DNA of 64,000 nucleotides, taken from assembly GCA_950097015.1 (NCBI GenBank), contig CATNEN010000024.1, positions 6,338,001-6,402,000 on the forward strand, written 5' to 3'. Within the stretch, counting starts at the first letter, position 1. Each line of letters begins with the position of its first letter. Below, in pieces: positions 48,676-60,200 of the stretch. Made by a program: the position numbers and the translations under genes. The notes under the pieces are model-generated. The model was given only the letters and a program-made list of their open reading frames with translations, searched no databases and had not been told where the DNA came from. Origin of the DNA: Macrostomum hystrix (taxonomy: Eukaryota > Platyhelminthes > Macrostomidae).

Positions 48676-48754
48676 GAATAGAATGTCGGGCTATATGTGA
48701 TTGTCGGTGAGAGTAGATAAGACAGAAGGCAGAATTGCCTATAATATAGAAAGC

Positions 48755-51498
48755 CTAGGCCCTGCCGTGCACCCCAGTGTGGCTAGTCAGCGGAATGCCC
48801 TTGACGCCGCTGTGAACAGAGTCTGGCGACACTCCGAAGGCTCTCAGCTGATAGATGAAATAGTGCATTGTTAGCATGTCCACTGGTTTGATGTAGTGGA
48901 ATGAGATCGCCGTGGAACTGCAGCACTCCAGGCCCTGCGTTTGTTAAGGACAATAAAGGTCGCTCATAGTTACTATCTATTCTCATGTTTAAACCAGCGT
49001 TATGTATAACAGGTGTTAGTTATCAAGGGATCGGTGAGAGAGGTAAAAAGACATGTGAGAGAGGAAGAGGATTATGTGAAATATCCTCAAATAGGTAGAT
49101 TGATAGGTGACAAAGGTAGATTGATAGGTGAGAGAGGTAGAAAGATAGGTGAGAGAGGTTGAAAGACAGGTGAGAAAGGTTGAAAGATACGTGAGAGGGG
49201 TAGAAAGATAGGTGAGAGAGGTAGAGGGATAGGTGAGAGAGGTAGAGGGATAGGTGAGAGTGGTAGAGGGATAGGTGAGAGAGGTAGAGGGATTAGTTAA
49301 GAGGGGTAAAGGTATTAGTTGAGAGTGGTAGAGGGATAGCTGAGAGTGGTAGAGGGATAGGTGAGAGTGGTAGAGGGATAGGTGAGAGTGGTAGAGGGTC
49401 AGGCGAGAGATCGATAGATAAGTGAGAACTGAGCAAGAAAGGGACGAAGGCGTTATTAGAGAAGGGAGAATGAAGAGGGAAAAGAGGATGTGGAGGGCAG
49501 GTGTTAAGGACTGACTCACCACTTTGATTGGGTGGTAGTTGTACTTCCACAGCCAGAAGTCCTTGGGCCATTTGGCGTAGTCGATGTGACTAGCGGCGTC
49601 GAACGGGTGAAAGCGCTCCCGGCCCTTCTCGTCTATGGAGTCCAGTATGCTCACACCAACGTTCTCCAGGCACTGGCCTGGAGTTGGGATAACCATTGTT
49701 TTGCAATCGTTTGTTCTCAGGTAAATTTGGGATCTAGTCTTCACAGTTCTCAGGTAAATTTGGGATCTAGTCTTCACAGTTCTCAGGTAAATTTGGGATC
49801 TAGTCTTCACAGTTCTCAGGTAAATTTGGGATCGGATCTTCACAGTTCTCAGGTGAGAAGTTGAGATTTAGTCCCCGCTATTCCCGTGCGAATCTGTGAT
49901 CGAATCCCTGCATGCAATTTGCAGATTCTCACGAGTTCGCCATAGACTCACCCATATTCACATCCTCTGCTCCGCCGTGTTTTCTACAGAAGTTGTTCTC
50001 AGTCCTGAAGGCCTTCTCAACCAGGGCCTTGACTGCGGCTCTAGATAGAACGTAGCTGCCGCCGCCGGACATGTAGCCGTGCTTGGTGTAGGGCCGGAAT
50101 CGGCGCCCGGCAAAGACAGGCTCCGAGGCCTTGGTGTTTCTTAGAAAATAGCGCAGGTTGTCCACTATTATGTATGAGTCGTCGTCTGCCTTTAGGAAGA
50201 AGTCGAAATCGTTGAGATATTTCTCGTAGATGTGCAGGTAGGCAGCCTGGGTCTTGTCCCACAGGTTGTCGCGGTCCTCTTTAAGCTTCATCGCTGTCAC
50301 GGAGGATCGAGAATCTTGAATACTTTTATTATATTTTCATCGAGTACTGCAGCGAATTTGGTGTTATATCCCGCAGTCCTTAAAAATAATGCTATATCCC
50401 GGAGTCCTTCACTGAATCTAATGTTATTTCCCGCAGTCCTTCACTGAATCTAATGTTATTTCCCGCAGTCCTTCACTGAATCTAATGTTATTTCCTGCAG
50501 TCCTTCACTGAATCTAATGTTATATCCCGCAGTCCATCACTGAATCTAATGTTATTTCCCGCAGTCCATCACTGAATCTAATGTTATTTCCCGCAGTCCT
50601 TCACTAAATCTAATTTTATGTCCCGCAGTCCATCACTGAATAGAATGCTATATCCCACAGTCCTTCACTGAATAGAATGCTATATCCCGAAGTCCTTCAC
50701 TGAATAGAATGCTATATCCCGCAGTCCTTCACTGAATAGAATGCTATATCCCGCAGTCCTTCACTGAATAGAATGCTATATCCCGCAGTCCTTCACTGAA
50801 TAGAATGGCACTAAACGGGCTGTGCAGTCTCCGCTCCAGGCACACATTGTATTTTCAATTCCTCATTTCGCTTCATTGCCCTATTCTGAGTAGAAAGTTT
50901 TGTATCTAGAATACCCTCTTATTTGTATTGAATGTAAATCCTAGTTCCAACTAACATTAAGCGGTCTCGTTGCTATTGGTTACGAGATCTTAGGTGAGAG
51001 GTATAACTTTGTCTCGAATTCTCCTCCCCACTACGCCAAGATAGGGCCTGAACTGGTTCTCCAGACAATGCTCCCGCTGAACAGGTAAAGCGATAACTCA
51101 CACACTAGCGGCAGGCCCTCCGGCTTGGCATTGCCGGTGTCCGAGGAGAAGAAAAAATAGCCGTCACACCTGGGCGCCCAGGTGGAGTTGACAGCCAGGG
51201 CCTTGCTGTCGTAGTTGGACGGCTGGGTCATGATCCAGCACAGAATGCGCACCCGACTGCTCAGCTCAGCGTCAGTCGGGCTGTCGTGCTGCTGCTGGTG
51301 CTGGTGCTGCTGCTGTCGATGATGCTGCTGATGCTGCTGCTGCTCAGCGTTGGATTCTGAGGCGTAGTGAAACGAATATGGCAGGTGGAGCGAGCTGCGA
51401 TTCTGCGACACCAGCAGCGCTAGCAGACTGCAGAGCAGCACAACCATGACCAGCAGGAAGCAGGCCAGGCAAATACGCCGAAGTCTCATGGGAAACAT
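48755..51498 (-). CDS. C1GALT1: Core 1 beta-1,3-galactosyltransferase
   Basis: Golgi type II membrane enzyme that adds galactose to GalNAc-Ser/Thr to make the core 1 O-glycan. Exons on the minus strand: 51102-51498, 49952-50293, 49520-49677, 48755-48934, all in phase, about 358 residues (human 363). A short cytosolic basic tail and signal-anchor at about 9-30 (ACFLLVMVVLLCSLLALLV), then a Gln/His-rich stem at about 53-72. Catalytic domain: ILCWIMTQP, NSTWAPRCD, the DDD metal-binding motif in LKADDDSYI at 169-171, GRRFRPY, HGYMSGGGSYVLS, FWLWKYNYHP, then GLECCSSTAISFHYI. The start is the first in-frame ATG after an upstream TGA; the second Met (residue 4) is possible. All three introns carry minisatellites, and a CAG-rich one lies directly upstream. 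Confidence 0.95.
49030..49425. repeat. 21-bp minisatellite in C1GALT1 intron 3
   Basis: About 18 units of roughly 21 bases, GGTGAGAGAGGTAGAGGGAT and variants, almost all purine on the plus strand. Confidence 0.9.
49718..49856. repeat. 33-bp minisatellite in C1GALT1 intron 2
   Basis: Four units of 33 bases, TCTCAGGTAAATTTGGGATC then TAGTCTTCACAGT, with one decayed unit after. The intron is only 274 bases. Confidence 0.92.
50340..50808. repeat. 32-bp minisatellite in C1GALT1 intron 1
   Basis: About 14 units of 32 bases, CCCGCAGTCCTTCACTGAAT then CTAATGTTATTT or AGAATGCTATAT; two subtypes sit in separate blocks. Confidence 0.93.
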
Positions 51499-51499
51499 A

Positions 51500-51581
51500 G
51501 TGCTGCTGTAGCTGCTTCTGCTGCTGCTTCAGTAGCTAGTGTCTCTGCTTTTCTCGGTATCGCCGCTGCTGTAGCTGCTGC

Positions 51582-51615
<34 letters not shown>

Positions 51616-51660
51616 TCAGTGGCTGTTGTCTCCGCTTTTCTCGGTATCGCCGCTGTTGTA

Positions 51661-51694
<34 letters not shown>

Positions 51695-51813
51695 CAGTGG
51701 CTGTTGTCTCCGCTTTTCTCGGTATCGCCGCTGCTGTAGCTGCTGCTGCTGCTGCTACTGCTGCTGCTTCAGTGGCTGTTGTCTCCGCTTTTCTCGGTAT
51801 CGCCGCTGCTGTA

Positions 51814-51849
<36 letters not shown>

Positions 51850-51902
51850 GTAGCTGCTGTCTCAGCTTTTCTCGGTATCGCCGCTGCTGTAGCTGCTGCT
51901 GC

Positions 51903-51939
<37 letters not shown>

Positions 51940-52012
51940 GTAGCTGCTGTCTCAGCTTTTCTCGGTATCGCCGCTGCTGTAGCTGCTGCTGCTGTTGCTG
52001 CTACTGCTGCTG
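51500..52012. repeat. CTG-containing minisatellite upstream of C1GALT1
   Basis: Six units of variable length, each a (CTG)n run on the plus strand ((CAG)n in the C1GALT1 sense) followed by CTTCAGTGGCTGTTGTCTCC or CCAGTAGCTGCTGTCTC and GCTTTTCTCGGTATCGCCGC. CTG counts differ between units. The array starts almost at the C1GALT1 ATG and so probably lies in its 5'UTR or promoter. Confidence 0.93.
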
Positions 52013-52585
52013 TGCGTGCAGAGCCTCTTACGCAGCGGGAGCAGGCCAGCCTTTCATCAATCTAGTGCAATCGAGTCATCTGTTAACAAAAAGGAGGTTG
52101 GAAAGAAAGCCTTAACGTGGTCTGCAGTGCCAGCCACTGTACAAGCCCTGTCCCATTGTTTCTGGCCTCTGGTTGCCCCCGCCTTGAAAAGTCGTATGTA
52201 CGCCGTTGTGCACTTACTTCACTAGGACTGACCCAGCTCTCTCCTTCCAGCCAGCCAATTATCAGCTATCTGCAGGCTCTACCCCCGCTATAGCCCCCGC
52301 GCCTCACCAGGCTAAGCTTGTAGTGAGTTTTATCGCAATGTTAATGCAGCTCTGGCGGGGTTCTACTATACTGTGAAAGATAATGCGATCTCGAATCTAT
52401 GAGGTTCACTTGGAAAAACTCTTTGCTGTAAAACGAAACGAATGATCAGAATGACGCGAGACAAAAAACATCTTCTAATTCTGCAACTTGCTTCCGAGGA
52501 CTTAGTAATTCATGCGCAAACTGGATTGGTTTGATGGCAAGCAGTAGTACACTTCGAACATGCTTTTCGCATTTTGTATTCGCAG

Positions 52586-52885
52586 AGGTTGTAGCCTAGT
52601 GGCTAGGGCGTCGGACTAACGACTTGAAGGTCGGGGGTTCGATTCCTGACTCCACTGGAACAATTTGTGTCATTTAGCAAGACACTTAACTCTGCATTGC
52701 TTCAGTTCACCCAGCTGTTAAATGGGTACCAGCATCAGCTGGGATAATTGAAGGTGGGTGTAGCGTCGCCCCAGTCCGTGGACTGAACAGCTGTACGCAG
52801 CCTTCAGATGCGCCGCGCATTAGCTGCGGCTGTGCTGTCGGCTGCACATCTGACCCAACTGGGGCAGGTGGAATCAATTATTAAT
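52586..52885 (+). mobile_element. SINE family B, full copy
   Basis: tRNA-like head at 52586-52656 (GTAGCCTAGTGGCTAGGGCG, anticodon position AAC, B box GGTTCGATTCC). The body has CAGCTGTTAAATGGGTACC, GGGATAATTGAAGG, CAGTCCGTGGACTGAACAGC and GGCTGTGCTGTCGGCTGCAC; ATT-rich tail. Confidence 0.87.
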
Positions 52886-52904
52886 AATTATTACTATTAT
52901 TCGC

Positions 52905-53742
52905 AGTATGGAGTCAGTAGTAGTGTGCAGTGTGTTTAGTTTAGGGAACGTGTGGAATGTGCCATGTATGGAGTGTTCAGCTAGGGGAATCTGTAAATTA
53001 ATGAAATGGAATGGAATGGGCTGTTTAGTGAATGTGTAATTCATGTAATGTGTAATGTAGGGAATGTGTAATTAATTTAATATAAAGTTTAGGGAACGTG
53101 TAAATTATGGAATGTGGAGTTTATGGAATTTGCAGTGTTAGGAATGTTTAATTTATTGAATGTGCTGTTTAGGGAATGTGTAATTCATGGAATGTGGCTC
53201 TTAGGGAATGTGTAATTCATGGAATGTGCTGTTTAGGGAATGTGTAATTCATGGAATGTGCTGTTTAGGGAATGTGTAATTCATGGAATGTGCTGTTTAG
53301 GGAATGTGTAATTCATGGAATGTGCCTCTTAGGGAATGTGTAATTCATGGAATGTGTAATTCATGGAATGTGCCTCTTAGGGAATGTGTAATTCATGGAA
53401 TGTGTAATTCATGGAATGTGCCTCTTAGGGAATGTGTAATTCATGGAATGTATAATTCATGGAATGTGTAATTCATGGAATGTGCCTCTTAGGGAATGTG
53501 TAATTCATGGAATGTGTAATTCATGGAATGTGTAATTCATGGAATGTGTAATTCATGGAATGTGCTGTTTAGGGAATGTGTAATTCATGGAATGTGCCTC
53601 TTAGGGAATGTGTAATTCATGGAATGTGTAATTCATGGAATGTGTAATTCATGGAATGTGTAATTCATGGAATGTGTAATTCATGGAATGTGCTGTTTAG
53701 GGAATGTGTAATTCATGGAATGTGCCTCTTAGGGAATGTGTA
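52905..53742. repeat. 16-bp-based minisatellite
   Basis: GGAATGTGTAATTCAT and GGAATGTGCTGTTTAG/GGAATGTGCCTCTTAG alternate in compound units of 16 and 32 bases, 50 or so copies. Intergenic. Confidence 0.92.
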
Positions 53743-54295
53743 AAGTGCGGTACCCGCTGAGAAAGTGCTAAATTTCAGTGAGAATTTGCATCGCAACAAA
53801 AATTATTCTTTCCAACCCTTCTAAAGTGAAGAGAAACTGTGAAATCCTTTCATTTTTAACAGTTACCTGTCAGTTTTATATAATTTCTGTAGCTAACAGG
53901 CGTTATCCATTGTTCTGAAGGTCCATTGCTTTTTCAAATAATCAGGTGCCAGAGAAAAGCACTAGCCTTGTATATCGATAGTATGCGACCAGCGCCACTT
54001 CACCCTAAAGAAGCTTCCATAGGCCCTGAAAATAATTCTTTCGCATCTGCTTTAAGTCAGGTCGCTTAGAAGGGGTTCAAACACTCGAAAAGGACGCCCT
54101 GGCCGACAGTGTCATCAGCCATATCGCAGAGTGAACGTCTCATTTTTTCTAACTAGAAATTTTCTTCCTTTAATCAGCTTCCTTTAAAAGGAATTTGCAA
54201 GTCTCTCTGTCAATCTGAACATCGAAATCTGTGCATAAAATGCCACTCCGAAAGTCATTGAGACTGCAGCCAGCTGATGGGAGATGCCTTCCCAT
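53743..54295. other. Intergenic, nothing recognised
   Basis: Unique sequence between two arrays; no exon, RNA gene or element that I recognise. Confidence 0.4.
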
Positions 54296-54299
54296 GTTT

Positions 54300-54972
54300 G
54301 CGAGTGAAGCTGCCAATCTTCAGGGTCTAGTCCTCGGTAGCTGCCAGCCTTCAGGGTCTAGTCCTCGGTAGCTGCCAGCCTTCAGGGTCTAGTCCTCTGT
54401 AGCTGCCAGCCTTCAGGGTCTTAGCTGCCAGCCTTCAGGGTCTTAGCTGCCAGCCTTCAGGGTCTAGTCCTCTGTTGCTGCCAGCCTTCAGCGTCTAGTC
54501 CTCGGTAGCTGCCAGCCTTTAGGTTCTTAGCTGCCAACCTTCAGGGTCTTAGCTGCCAGCCTTCAGGGTCTTTGCTGCCAGCCTTCAGGTTCTTAGCTGC
54601 CAGCCTTCAGGGTCTTAGCTGCCTGCCTTCAGGGTCTTTGCTGCCGACCTTCTGGATCTTAGCTGCCAGCCTTCAGGGTCTTAGCTGCCAGCCTTCAGGG
54701 TCTTAGCTGCCAACCTTCAGGGTATTTGCTGCCGACCTTCTGGATCTTAGCTGCCAGCCTTCAGGGTCTTAGCTGCCAGCCTTCAGGGTCTTTGCTGCCG
54801 ACCTTCTGGATCTTAGCTGCCAGCCTTCAGGGTCTTAGCTGCCAGCCTTCAGGGTCTTAGCTGCCAACCTTCAGGGTATTTGCTGCCAGCCTTCAGGGTC
54901 TTTGCTGCCAGCCTTCAGGGTCTTAACTGCCAGCCTTCAGGGTCTTAGCTGCCAGCCTTCAGGGTCTTATGG
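54300..54972. repeat. ~21-bp minisatellite upstream of tRNA-Arg
   Basis: About 30 units, GCTGCCAGCCTTCAGGGTCT then TA, with variants (GGTCTAGTCCTCGGTA, ACCTTCTGGATCT). It ends about 55 bases before the tRNA gene. Confidence 0.93.
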
Positions 54973-55028
54973 AGCTGCTATAAAGCACTGTCGCGTTCGA
55001 GTTTATCCAAAGTTAACTATCTGGCGTG

Positions 55029-55101
55029 GGCCGCGTGGCGCAATGGATAACGCGTCTGACTACGGATCAGAAGATTCCAGGTTCGAGTCCTGGTGTGGTC
55101 G
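55029..55101 (+). tRNA. tRNA-Arg (ACG)
   Basis: 73-nt cloverleaf: acceptor GGCCGCG paired with TGTGGTC (four Watson-Crick and three G-U pairs), D arm with A box TGGCGCAATGG, anticodon stem TCTGA/TCAGA around loop CTACGGA with ACG at 55062-55064, T arm CCAGG-TTCGAGT-CCTGG containing the B box, discriminator G. No intron. A T-run at about 55122 can terminate pol III. The internal sequence from the D arm to the anticodon arm is the same as animal tRNA-Arg(ACG), so this looks like a functional gene, though three G-U pairs in the acceptor stem are many. Confidence 0.93.
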
Positions 55102-55925
55102 AAATAGAGTATTAATTAACGATTTTTAAAGAAGACTTGGGAGTTTATTGGCATTTTTGGGCAGACATTATAGGTAAAAAAAATTAAAATGATAAAAAAA
55201 TTGACCGAGCTTATTAAACTTAAAATTTAAATCCTCAGTGGCATCGATTACATTTTTCTTAATCCGATATGTTGCGAAAAAGACGAAAACCTGCTAAATG
55301 GTTATCAAAGTAAAAAAATTTAATTTCTCGAAGCTGTTCAATTACAATAGACACGTAAACATTTATATTTACTGACGTTATTTCTAATTGTACGAATTTC
55401 TAGACAAAATATCATATTTGTATATATTTGTATTATATCTGAAGATCGTTACATAAAGTTAGAAATTGTAGCTCAGAAAGCACTTAAGGCACTTACCTCT
55501 TGTAGGAGTTCAAGTGAGAAAATGTCAAATTGGTTTTAAAAATTGTAGACCTCTTCTTGTTAATGGTAGAGGTCAGTCAGCGAGGAAGAATCAGTCCGAA
55601 ATTTCTGCAGCCAGTGAAGGAAATAATCCTCGCAACATATCCTCCTTGCAATGATCCGTGCGCAAACTGGGCTGGTGGCATCTGAATCTGGACAGACAGG
55701 TAGGAGATTCAAAAATCGAAAGCTACGGACCACAACCCGGCCAGTAGGCATTGCTGAAAGCATCACCGAGTGCGCCTGATTCAGTTCAGTGAAGAATGTA
55801 CATATCCGATGTGTCTGCACAATTTTACCAGTGCGTTTTCTGGGGGGGTAAAGAGACATCGTGTTGAACATGCTAGGAATTGAGGGCTTGAGATATAATA
55901 TAGGTGAACAGATGCACGAGACTAC
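55102..55925. other. Intergenic, no gene recognised
   Basis: AT-rich up to about 55540, then a more GC-balanced stretch (55560-55860) that is open on the minus strand but continues into repeat-derived frame; I recognise no domain in it. It might be a transposon-derived fragment. Confidence 0.35.
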
Positions 55926-55927
55926 GG

Positions 55928-56768
55928 TAGATGAAAAGAGGGGAAGGAAAGATGGAAGGAGCGAGGCGGGAATGGAAGAGCGGGGCGGAAAATGGAAGGA
56001 GCGGGGCGGGAAATGGAAGAGCGGGGCGGAAAATGGAAGGAGCGGGGCGGAAGATGGAAGGAGCGGTGGCAAAAGGTGGAAAGAGCGGAGCGGAAGATGG
56101 AAGGAGCGGTGGCAAAAGGTGGAAAGAGCGGAGCGGAAGATGGAAGGAGCGGTGGCAAAAGGTGGAAAGAGCGGAGCGGAAGATGGAAGGAGCGGTGGCA
56201 AAAGGTGGAAAGAGCGGAGCGGAAGATGGAAGGAGCGGGGCGGAAGATGGAAGGAGCGGTGGCAAAAGGTGGAAAGAGCGGAGCGGAAGATGGAAGGAGC
56301 GGTGGCAAAAGGTGGAAAGAGCGGAGCGGAAGATGGAAGGAGCGGTGGCAAAAGGTGGAAAGAGCGGAGCGGAAGATGGAAGGAGCGGGGCGGAAGATGG
56401 AAGGAGCGGTGGCAAAAGGTGGAAAGAGCGGAGCGGAAGATGGAAGGAGCGGTGGCAAAAGGTGGAAAGAGCGGAGCGGAAGATGGAAGGAGCGGTGGCA
56501 AAAGGTGGAAAGAGCGGAGCGGAAGATGGAAGGAGCGGGGCAAAAGGTGGAAAGAGCGGAGCGGAAGATGGAAGGAGCGGGGCAAAAGATGGAAGGAGCG
56601 GAGCGGAAGATGGAAGGAGCGGGGCAAAAGATGGAAGCAGCGGGGCGGAAAATGGAAGGAGCGGGGCAAAAGATGGAAGCAGCGGGGCGGAAAATGGAAG
56701 GAGCGGGGCAAAAGGTGGAAAGAGCGGAGCGGAAGATGGAAGGAGCGAGGCGGAAAATGGAAGGAAAG
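55928..56768. repeat. 43-bp purine-rich minisatellite
   Basis: Units GGAGCGGTGGCAAAAGGTGG then AAAGAGCGGAGCGGAAGATGGAA (43 bases), with shorter GGAGCGGGGCGGAAAATGGAA units at both edges. Almost pure purine on the plus strand. As 43 is not a multiple of three, each frame cycles through the unit; long frames on both strands are therefore artefacts. It lies downstream of the Pins/LGN gene. Confidence 0.95.
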
Positions 56769-57230
56769 GAAAGCAAAATGTATTGACTGTAAAAATAATT
56801 TAAAAAATCGAGTGCCGATAAGCAGTTGAATTGCCACACTTCTTTATGCTGAATAAATAATTAATTTTATCGCTATTTAAATGGGAGACATTCAGCTTTC
56901 CAACATAAACTACAGCAAATGAATTTGACATTAACTATAACAGGTGCATGTGACTATTTTATATGTTTGTTGTTCAACAATTGGATTTTTAAAAGTACAG
57001 ATGTTTTTCTGGATATAGCATTGGCTCGTACAGGTTTTGAAACCAAGCACAATAACCCATATTTACTGGAATGAAACAATTGTACTTAATACATTTACGC
57101 AGGCAAGCCCATGTGCTTACTGCATTTCATGAACCGAAATAAGACTACTAATTACAGGAGTGAATCAGCTAGATATCAACAGACTGTTAGACAGATGTCA
57201 GCAACTGTTAGACAGACTGTTAAATGTTAT

Positions 57231-60200
57231 TCAGTTATTTGTCGACGTTCGGCCACGCCGCCGCAGGCTGATCCTGCCGAACAGGCTGGCCGCCCGGCCG
57301 CGCCGACGCCGGCGCTGCTGCTCCTCCTGCTGCTCCTGCCGGGCGATGCTGGCGAAGGCGTCGCTGTCGGGCAGAGTGGACGAGTCGGCGGCTACAGCCG
57401 CTCTCGGAGGCAGGCAGGCCCGCTGATCGTCGATCCGGGACGCCTGGTGTCTGGCGAGCATGTCGAAGAACGCTTCGTTGGACTCGTCACGGCCACTCGG
57501 AGCTGCTGAAGTTTGCGGCGGCGGCGGCGTCGGCTCCGTTGATGACGGCGGCGGCAGATGCGGCGGACTAGCGCGCTGTTCGTCCATTCGTCGGCCCTGG
57601 CAGCGGCTGACGAGGTCCCAGAATGCGGCCTGCTGGCGCCGGTCGAGCTCGCTGTCAAAGGCGACTGCACTCTGACGGTCGTTGTGCTTGATGCCTCCGA
57701 CGGCGCTGCTGTTGCTGGCTTCACCGCAGCTGACCGAGGCCCGTCGCACCGCCGTTCGACCAGCATCCGCAGAGGCTTCGGCTGCTTCGACGCCGACATC
57801 GGGGCGACGAACCAGACGACGCAGATCGGCCAAGCTGAGCTGGGCACTCTCAACACCGGCGATGTCGCCGAGCTCCTGGCAGAGGGCTAAGCGTCTCTCA
57901 GCGTAGTAGCTCGCCCTGTTTCCAAGATTCGAGTTTAAACTGAATCCCTTGTCACTCCCCCTGAATCACTTGTCACCCCCACTGAATCCCTTGTCACTCC
58001 CCCTGAATCCCTTGTCGCTCCCTGAATTCCTTGTCACTCCCACTGAATCCCTTGTCACTCCCCCTGATTCCCTTGTCACTCCCACTGAATCCCTTGCCAC
58101 TCCCACTGAATCCCTTGTCACTCCCCCTGAATCCCTTGTCGCTCCCTGAATTCCTTGTCACTCCCACTGAATCACTTGTCACTCCCACTGAATCCCTTGT
58201 CACTCCCCCTGAATCCCTTGTCGCTCCCTGAATTCCTTGTCACTCCCACTGAATCCCTTGTCACTCCCCCTGATTCCCTTGTCACTCCCACTGAATCCCT
58301 TGCCACTCCCACTGAATCCCTTGTCACTCCCCCTGAATCCCTTGTCGCTCCCTGAATTCCTTGTCACTCCCACTGAATCCCTTGTCACTCCCCCTGAATC
58401 CCTTGTCACTCCCCCTGATTCCCTTGTCACTCCCACTGAATCCCTTGCCACTCCCACTGAATCCCTTGTCACTACCCCTGATTCCCTTGTCACTCCCACT
58501 GAATCCCTTGTCACCCCCCCTGATTCCCTTGTCACTCCCACTGAATCCCTTGTCACTCCCCCTGATTCCCTTGTCACTCCCACTGAATCCCTTGTCACTC
58601 CCACTGAATCCCTTGTCACTCCCCCTGAATCCCTTGTCGCTCCCTGAATCCCTTGTCACTCCCACTGAATCCCTTGTCACTCCCCCTGATTCCCTTGTCA
58701 CTCCCACTGAATCCCTTTTTGCTTCTTCTAAATCGCTCTTGAACTCTCCAGCGGGGGGATTCATTAGGCAAAAACTCCCAACGCGCTACTCATCCAGTTA
58801 AGCATAAGCAGTAAGTTGTGACAGGCGGGCACTGCAAACCTGGCGTAGTCTCCCAGGCTGGTGCAGGCGTTGCTAAGCGACAAGCAGGCCTGGCTGGCCC
58901 CCAGCCGGTCTCCAAGTTGGTCGGCAATGTCCAGGTGCCGCTCGTGACTTGCCACCGCTCCTGCATAGTCTCGCATGAGGGTGCGCGCGTTGCCTAGCAA
59001 CCAGCAGGCCTGCGCCTCCAACGCCGGCTGGGCCGCCAGCCGCAGGCAGCGCTCGAACTGCTCAGAAGCCGCCGGGAGGTCGCCAAGAACCACACTGGCG
59101 TTGCCGAGATCTCGGCACGCCAGCAGCTCGGCCTCGGCGTCGTCGGTTGCCATGGCAACGGCAAGACGCTCGCTGTGACAGTCGGCTGCGGCGCGGTGCT
59201 CGCCAAGCAGGTGGTAGGCGCTGCCCAGCCTGGCGCAGGCGCGCATGACGGCGCGACGATCGCCGAGCTCCCTAGCCAGCAGCAGCGCCTGACTGAAGTG
59301 CTCCGCCGACTGAACCAGGAACCGGCGCGGCTGCTCCTCCGTGGCGGGCCAAGCCGACGATGTCGCGGACGCCGACGTCGATGACAAAGTCGACGCCGAT
59401 GATTGCAAAGGAGGTGCGAGCTCCGCGTCGCCGTCTCGCCTTGCCTGGGCGTGGCGCAGGGCCCCCAGACTGGTGTGAGCGCGGATCTGCGTTGCCTGCG
59501 AATTGGTGTGGAATCAAGTCTCATGTCCCACTAATTCACTCAATCAAGTCTCATGTCTCACTTGCTGACTCAATCAAGTCTCATGTCTCACTTGCTGACT
59601 CAATCAAGTCTCATCTCCCACTCATTCACTCAATTGAGTCTTATCTCCCACTCATTCACCCAATCAAGTCTCATCTCCGACTCATTCACTCAATCAAGTC
59701 TCATGTCCCACTCATTCACTCAATCAAGTCTCATGTCCCACTCATTCACTCAATCAAGTCTCATGTCCCACTCATTCACTCAATCAAGTCTCATGTCCCA
59801 CTCATTCACTCAATCAAGTCTCATCTCCCACTCATTCACCCAATCAAGTCTCATCTCCCACTCATTCACTCAATTGAGTCTCATCTCCCACTCATTCACT
59901 CAATCAAGTCTCATCTCCCACTCATTCACTCAATCAAGTCTCATCTCCCACTCATTCACTCAATCAAGTCTCATCTCCCACTCATTCACTCAATCAAGTC
60001 TCATCTCCCACTCATTCACTCAATCAAGTCTCATGTCCCACTCATTCACTCAATCAAGTCTCATGTCCCACTCATTCACTCAATCAAGTCTCATGTCCCA
60101 CTCATTCACTCAATCAAGTCTCATCTCCCACTCATTCACTCAATCAAGTCTCATGTCCCACTCATTCACTCAATCAAGTCTCATGTCCCACTCATTCACT

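Larger units (their letters stand above)
44747..48754. other. Intergenic region between DIAPH and C1GALT1 (convergent)
   Basis: AT-rich region holding SINE copies of both families, short (AAT)n runs near 46648 and 47319, and the 34-bp array 48310-48675. No gene seen. Confidence 0.5.

Noticed and set aside
51619-52065. Ala/Val-rich 148-codon plus-strand frame
   Set aside because: CTG repeat read in one phase upstream of C1GALT1; no start context or homology.
52586-52656. Possible functional tRNA-Val gene
   Set aside because: It is followed by a SINE body and ATT tail and is repeated at 47575-47630; a SINE head fits better.
55560-56839. Long open frames on both strands (up to 425 codons)
   Set aside because: 43-bp purine/pyrimidine array without stops; composition is purely repetitive.
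57949-58801. Several 60-146 codon frames of SLPLNPL or GVTRDSV type
   Set aside because: 21-bp array in GPSM intron 3.
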